Shown here: positions 62,675 to 64,000 of the stretch, piece by piece | How the letters are laid out: each line of letters starts with the position of its first letter | Position numbering within the stretch: position 1 is the stretch's first letter | Source of the DNA: an uncultured Parabacteroides sp. | GTDB lineage: Bacteria; Bacteroidota; Bacteroidia; Bacteroidales; Tannerellaceae | Assembly: GCF_905196875.1 (NCBI RefSeq) | Contig: NZ_CAJJWO010000026.1 | Coordinates: 1-64,000 of the forward strand | DNA: 64,000 nt | Direction: 5' to 3' | The notes under the pieces: model-generated | What the model saw: the letters and a program-made list of their open reading frames with translations, nothing else | Database searches by the model: none | Told to the model about the DNA's origin: nothing | Position numbers and translations under genes: made by a program

Positions 62675-63778
62675 CTATTTAAAACGAACCGGATTCCCGC
62701 TTTTGGCACTCTTGATAGCAGACTCTAATATTTCAACAACAATCAAATTGTTTTCCAATGCCGACAGATCGGTCGGAGCAATCTCAACCTCACCGCGCAC
62801 GGCCGCTTTCAGATAATAAAAAGAGTCATTGTAGGGAGCTTTCAATGGTGAAGGCTGTACCGTTTCCTCTTTGCGATCAGTGTAGATACGCATAGAAGTC
62901 GGTGTATCCTGATAAATATATCCTTTACTACCATAAATATGCATATCTTTCCGTCCTTTCGGCCAGTTCCACGATCCCATAACCTGTACAACAGCAGACG
63001 GATATTCAAGAATGATTGTCGCATCATCGTCTACTTTCGGATATTTATCCGGCTTAAACTGTTTCAGAACGGCATACACACTTTCAGGCTTCTCTCCATT
63101 CATCAACCAAGTTGTCAGATTAGCGCCATAGCAACCAAAGTCGATCACAGCACCTCCCCCATTCAGTTTCGGATCGGTCAGCCAATCTGTAAATTCTTTT
63201 CCACAACCGATCTCGATAGGGCCTTCATGGCCGTCATAGACCTCTATACGGTTTATCTTTCCGATCGTATTCTCCTCCTTTATAAGACGATAAGCCTCAT
63301 GATTGGTGTTATACCAGGTCGTTTCATAGTTAGTAAGCAGCAGGGTATTATTCTTACGCGCCAGTTCGGCCATCCGGTTTGCATGCTCTATATTTACGGC
63401 TAAAGGTTTCTCTACCATCACATGCACGCCACGCGGTGCACAGGCTTCTACCACCGACAAATGATCGAAAATGGAGCCGTAAGCAACCACGACTTCCGGT
63501 TTCACCTTATCCAGCATTTCTCCCAGGTCGGCATAGAAAAGGGAAGCATCGAGCTTCTTCCGCAACGGATTATTTTCCCTTAACGGTTTGTCGGGTTCAG
63601 CAACGCCGACAACTTCAAAATCACCTCTGTCCATACGAACAATCACTTCATGAAGATGTGCGTGCGATACCCCGGCGACGGCCAGACGAAGCGGTTTCTG
63701 ACTTTGGGCATTAAGCAGAAAAGGGATACACACTAACATTACAAGTACAACTGTACTCAAAATTCTACGTATTCTCAT
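62675..63778 (-). CDS. Gfo/Idh/MocA family oxidoreductase with signal peptide
   Basis: A 367-residue protein. A hydrophobic signal (VVLVMLVCIPFLLNAQ) precedes the Rossmann domain (LRLAVAGVSHAHLHEVIVRM, VVGVAEPDK). The catalytic-type motif HVMVEKPLAV and VIDFGCYGANLTTWLMNG follow. Such exported family members occur in Bacteroidales glycan metabolism; the substrate is unknown. No Tat twin-arginine motif is certain, though MRIRR precedes the hydrophobic part. Confidence 0.9.
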   Translation of the reverse strand: MRIRRILSTVVLVMLVCIPFLLNAQSQKPLRLAVAGVSHAHLHEVIVRMDRGDFEVVGVAEPDKPLRENNPLRKKLDASLFYADLGEMLDKVKPEVVVAYGSIFDHLSVVEACAPRGVHVMVEKPLAVNIEHANRMAELARKNNTLLLTNYETTWYNTNHEAYRLIKEENTIGKINRIEVYDGHEGPIEIGCGKEFTDWLTDPKLNGGGAVIDFGCYGANLTTWLMNGEKPESVYAVLKQFKPDKYPKVDDDATIILEYPSAVVQVMGSWNWPKGRKDMHIYGSKGYIYQDTPTSMRIYTDRKEETVQPSPLKAPYNDSFYYLKAAVRGEVEIAPTDLSALENNLIVVEILESAIKSAKSGNPVRFK

Positions 63779-63805
63779 GGTCTATATAATAAGAATTGTT
63801 TATGA

Positions 63806-63813
63806 CAAAGATA
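63806..63813 (-). promoter_or_regulatory. -7 box for the oxidoreductase gene
   Basis: TATCTTTG on the minus strand lies 28 bp before the start at 63778. It lies back to back with the proS promoter. Confidence 0.5.
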
Positions 63814-63825
63814 TAAATATTTTTG

Positions 63826-63833
63826 TACCTTTG
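63826..63833 (+). promoter_or_regulatory. -7 box for proS
   Basis: TACCTTTG lies 46 bp before the proS ATG. Confidence 0.55.
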
Positions 63834-63879
63834 CCCCTCATAAAAATAAGAATAGATAACATATATAACAATAAAGAAG

Positions 63880-64000
63880 ATGGCAAAAGAGCTGAAAGAA
63901 CTGACTAAGAGAAGTGAAAACTACTCCCAGTGGTACCAGGATCTGGTTATTAAGGCGGATTTAGCAGAGAATTCTGCTGTACGTGGCTGTATGGTTATCA
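63880..64000 (+). CDS. proS: Prolyl-tRNA synthetase, N-terminal part (cut by window edge)
   Basis: The 40 visible residues, MAKELKELTKRSENYSQWYQ then DLVIKADLAENSAVRGCMVI, match the N-terminus of the archaeal/eukaryotic-type ProS found in Bacteroidetes. The catalytic core lies beyond the window. The ATG at 63880 follows the promoter box by 46 bp. Confidence 0.9.
   Translation, partial: MAKELKELTKRSENYSQWYQDLVIKADLAENSAVRGCMVI

Overview
The window is chromosomal DNA of a Bacteroidales bacterium, most like Parabacteroides. The evidence is abundant Bacteroidetes-type -7 promoter boxes (TAnnTTTG), SPII lipoproteins of the fimbrillin (FimA/Mfa) clan, a type IX secretion sortase (PorU), BACON domains and DUF4838/DUF5119/DUF3575 families. 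The genus is an inference; the order is well supported.

Region 1 (1-16050) is the most unusual part. A leftward operon of nine surface-protein genes (DUF3575 barrel, DUF5119 lipoprotein, seven fimbrillin-like lipoproteins, the last one enlarged) runs from 14539 to 1163. Its last gene, a 1128-residue lipoprotein with about six BACON-like repeats and a C-type-lectin-like C-terminus, ends in the variable repeat of a diversity-generating retroelement (DGR). Downstream come two tandem template repeats (TR-A, TR-B) and the N-terminal part of the DGR reverse transcriptase, cut by the window edge. TR-A and the variable repeat align without gaps over 135 bp and differ at 18 positions, all of them adenines in TR-A. 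Upstream of the operon lies a 414-bp invertible element with perfect 24-bp inverted repeats and a Bacteroidetes promoter inside it, next to a tyrosine recombinase gene. In this assembly the promoter points away from the operon, so the operon reads as OFF. Together this looks like a phase-variable fimbria-like surface structure whose terminal adhesin is hypermutated by a DGR.

Region 2 (16100-29300) holds TspO, an AAA-ATPase/PD-(D/E)XK protein, a sigma54 response regulator, a DUF418 membrane protein, a large hybrid histidine kinase, a phosphoethanolamine-transferase-like enzyme, a DUF4838 glycoside-hydrolase-like protein, bacterioferritin and a DUF456 membrane protein.

Region 3 (29300-46000) holds a UvrA paralogue, an M24 peptidase, alkaline phosphatase, a pyrB-pyrI-flavin reductase-barrel operon, an AddB-like nuclease with an aldo/keto reductase, PorU and an aldose epimerase. 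Region 4 (46000-64000) has the divergent threonine-to-glycine pair (SDR threonine dehydrogenase and Kbl), a PHP phosphatase, cobalamin genes (adenosyltransferase, CbiA), a flotillin/NfeD pair, AlkD, PanB, a double-GNAT protein, an AlaX-like editing protein, a three-gene ABC exporter operon, Pgk, a Gfo/Idh/MocA oxidoreductase and the start of ProS.

Four intergenic sites (15980, 54629, 56270, 62600) carry short iterated motifs, three of them clear palindromes, with an exact 22-bp period. They sit in different gene contexts and are not explained by ordinary terminators.
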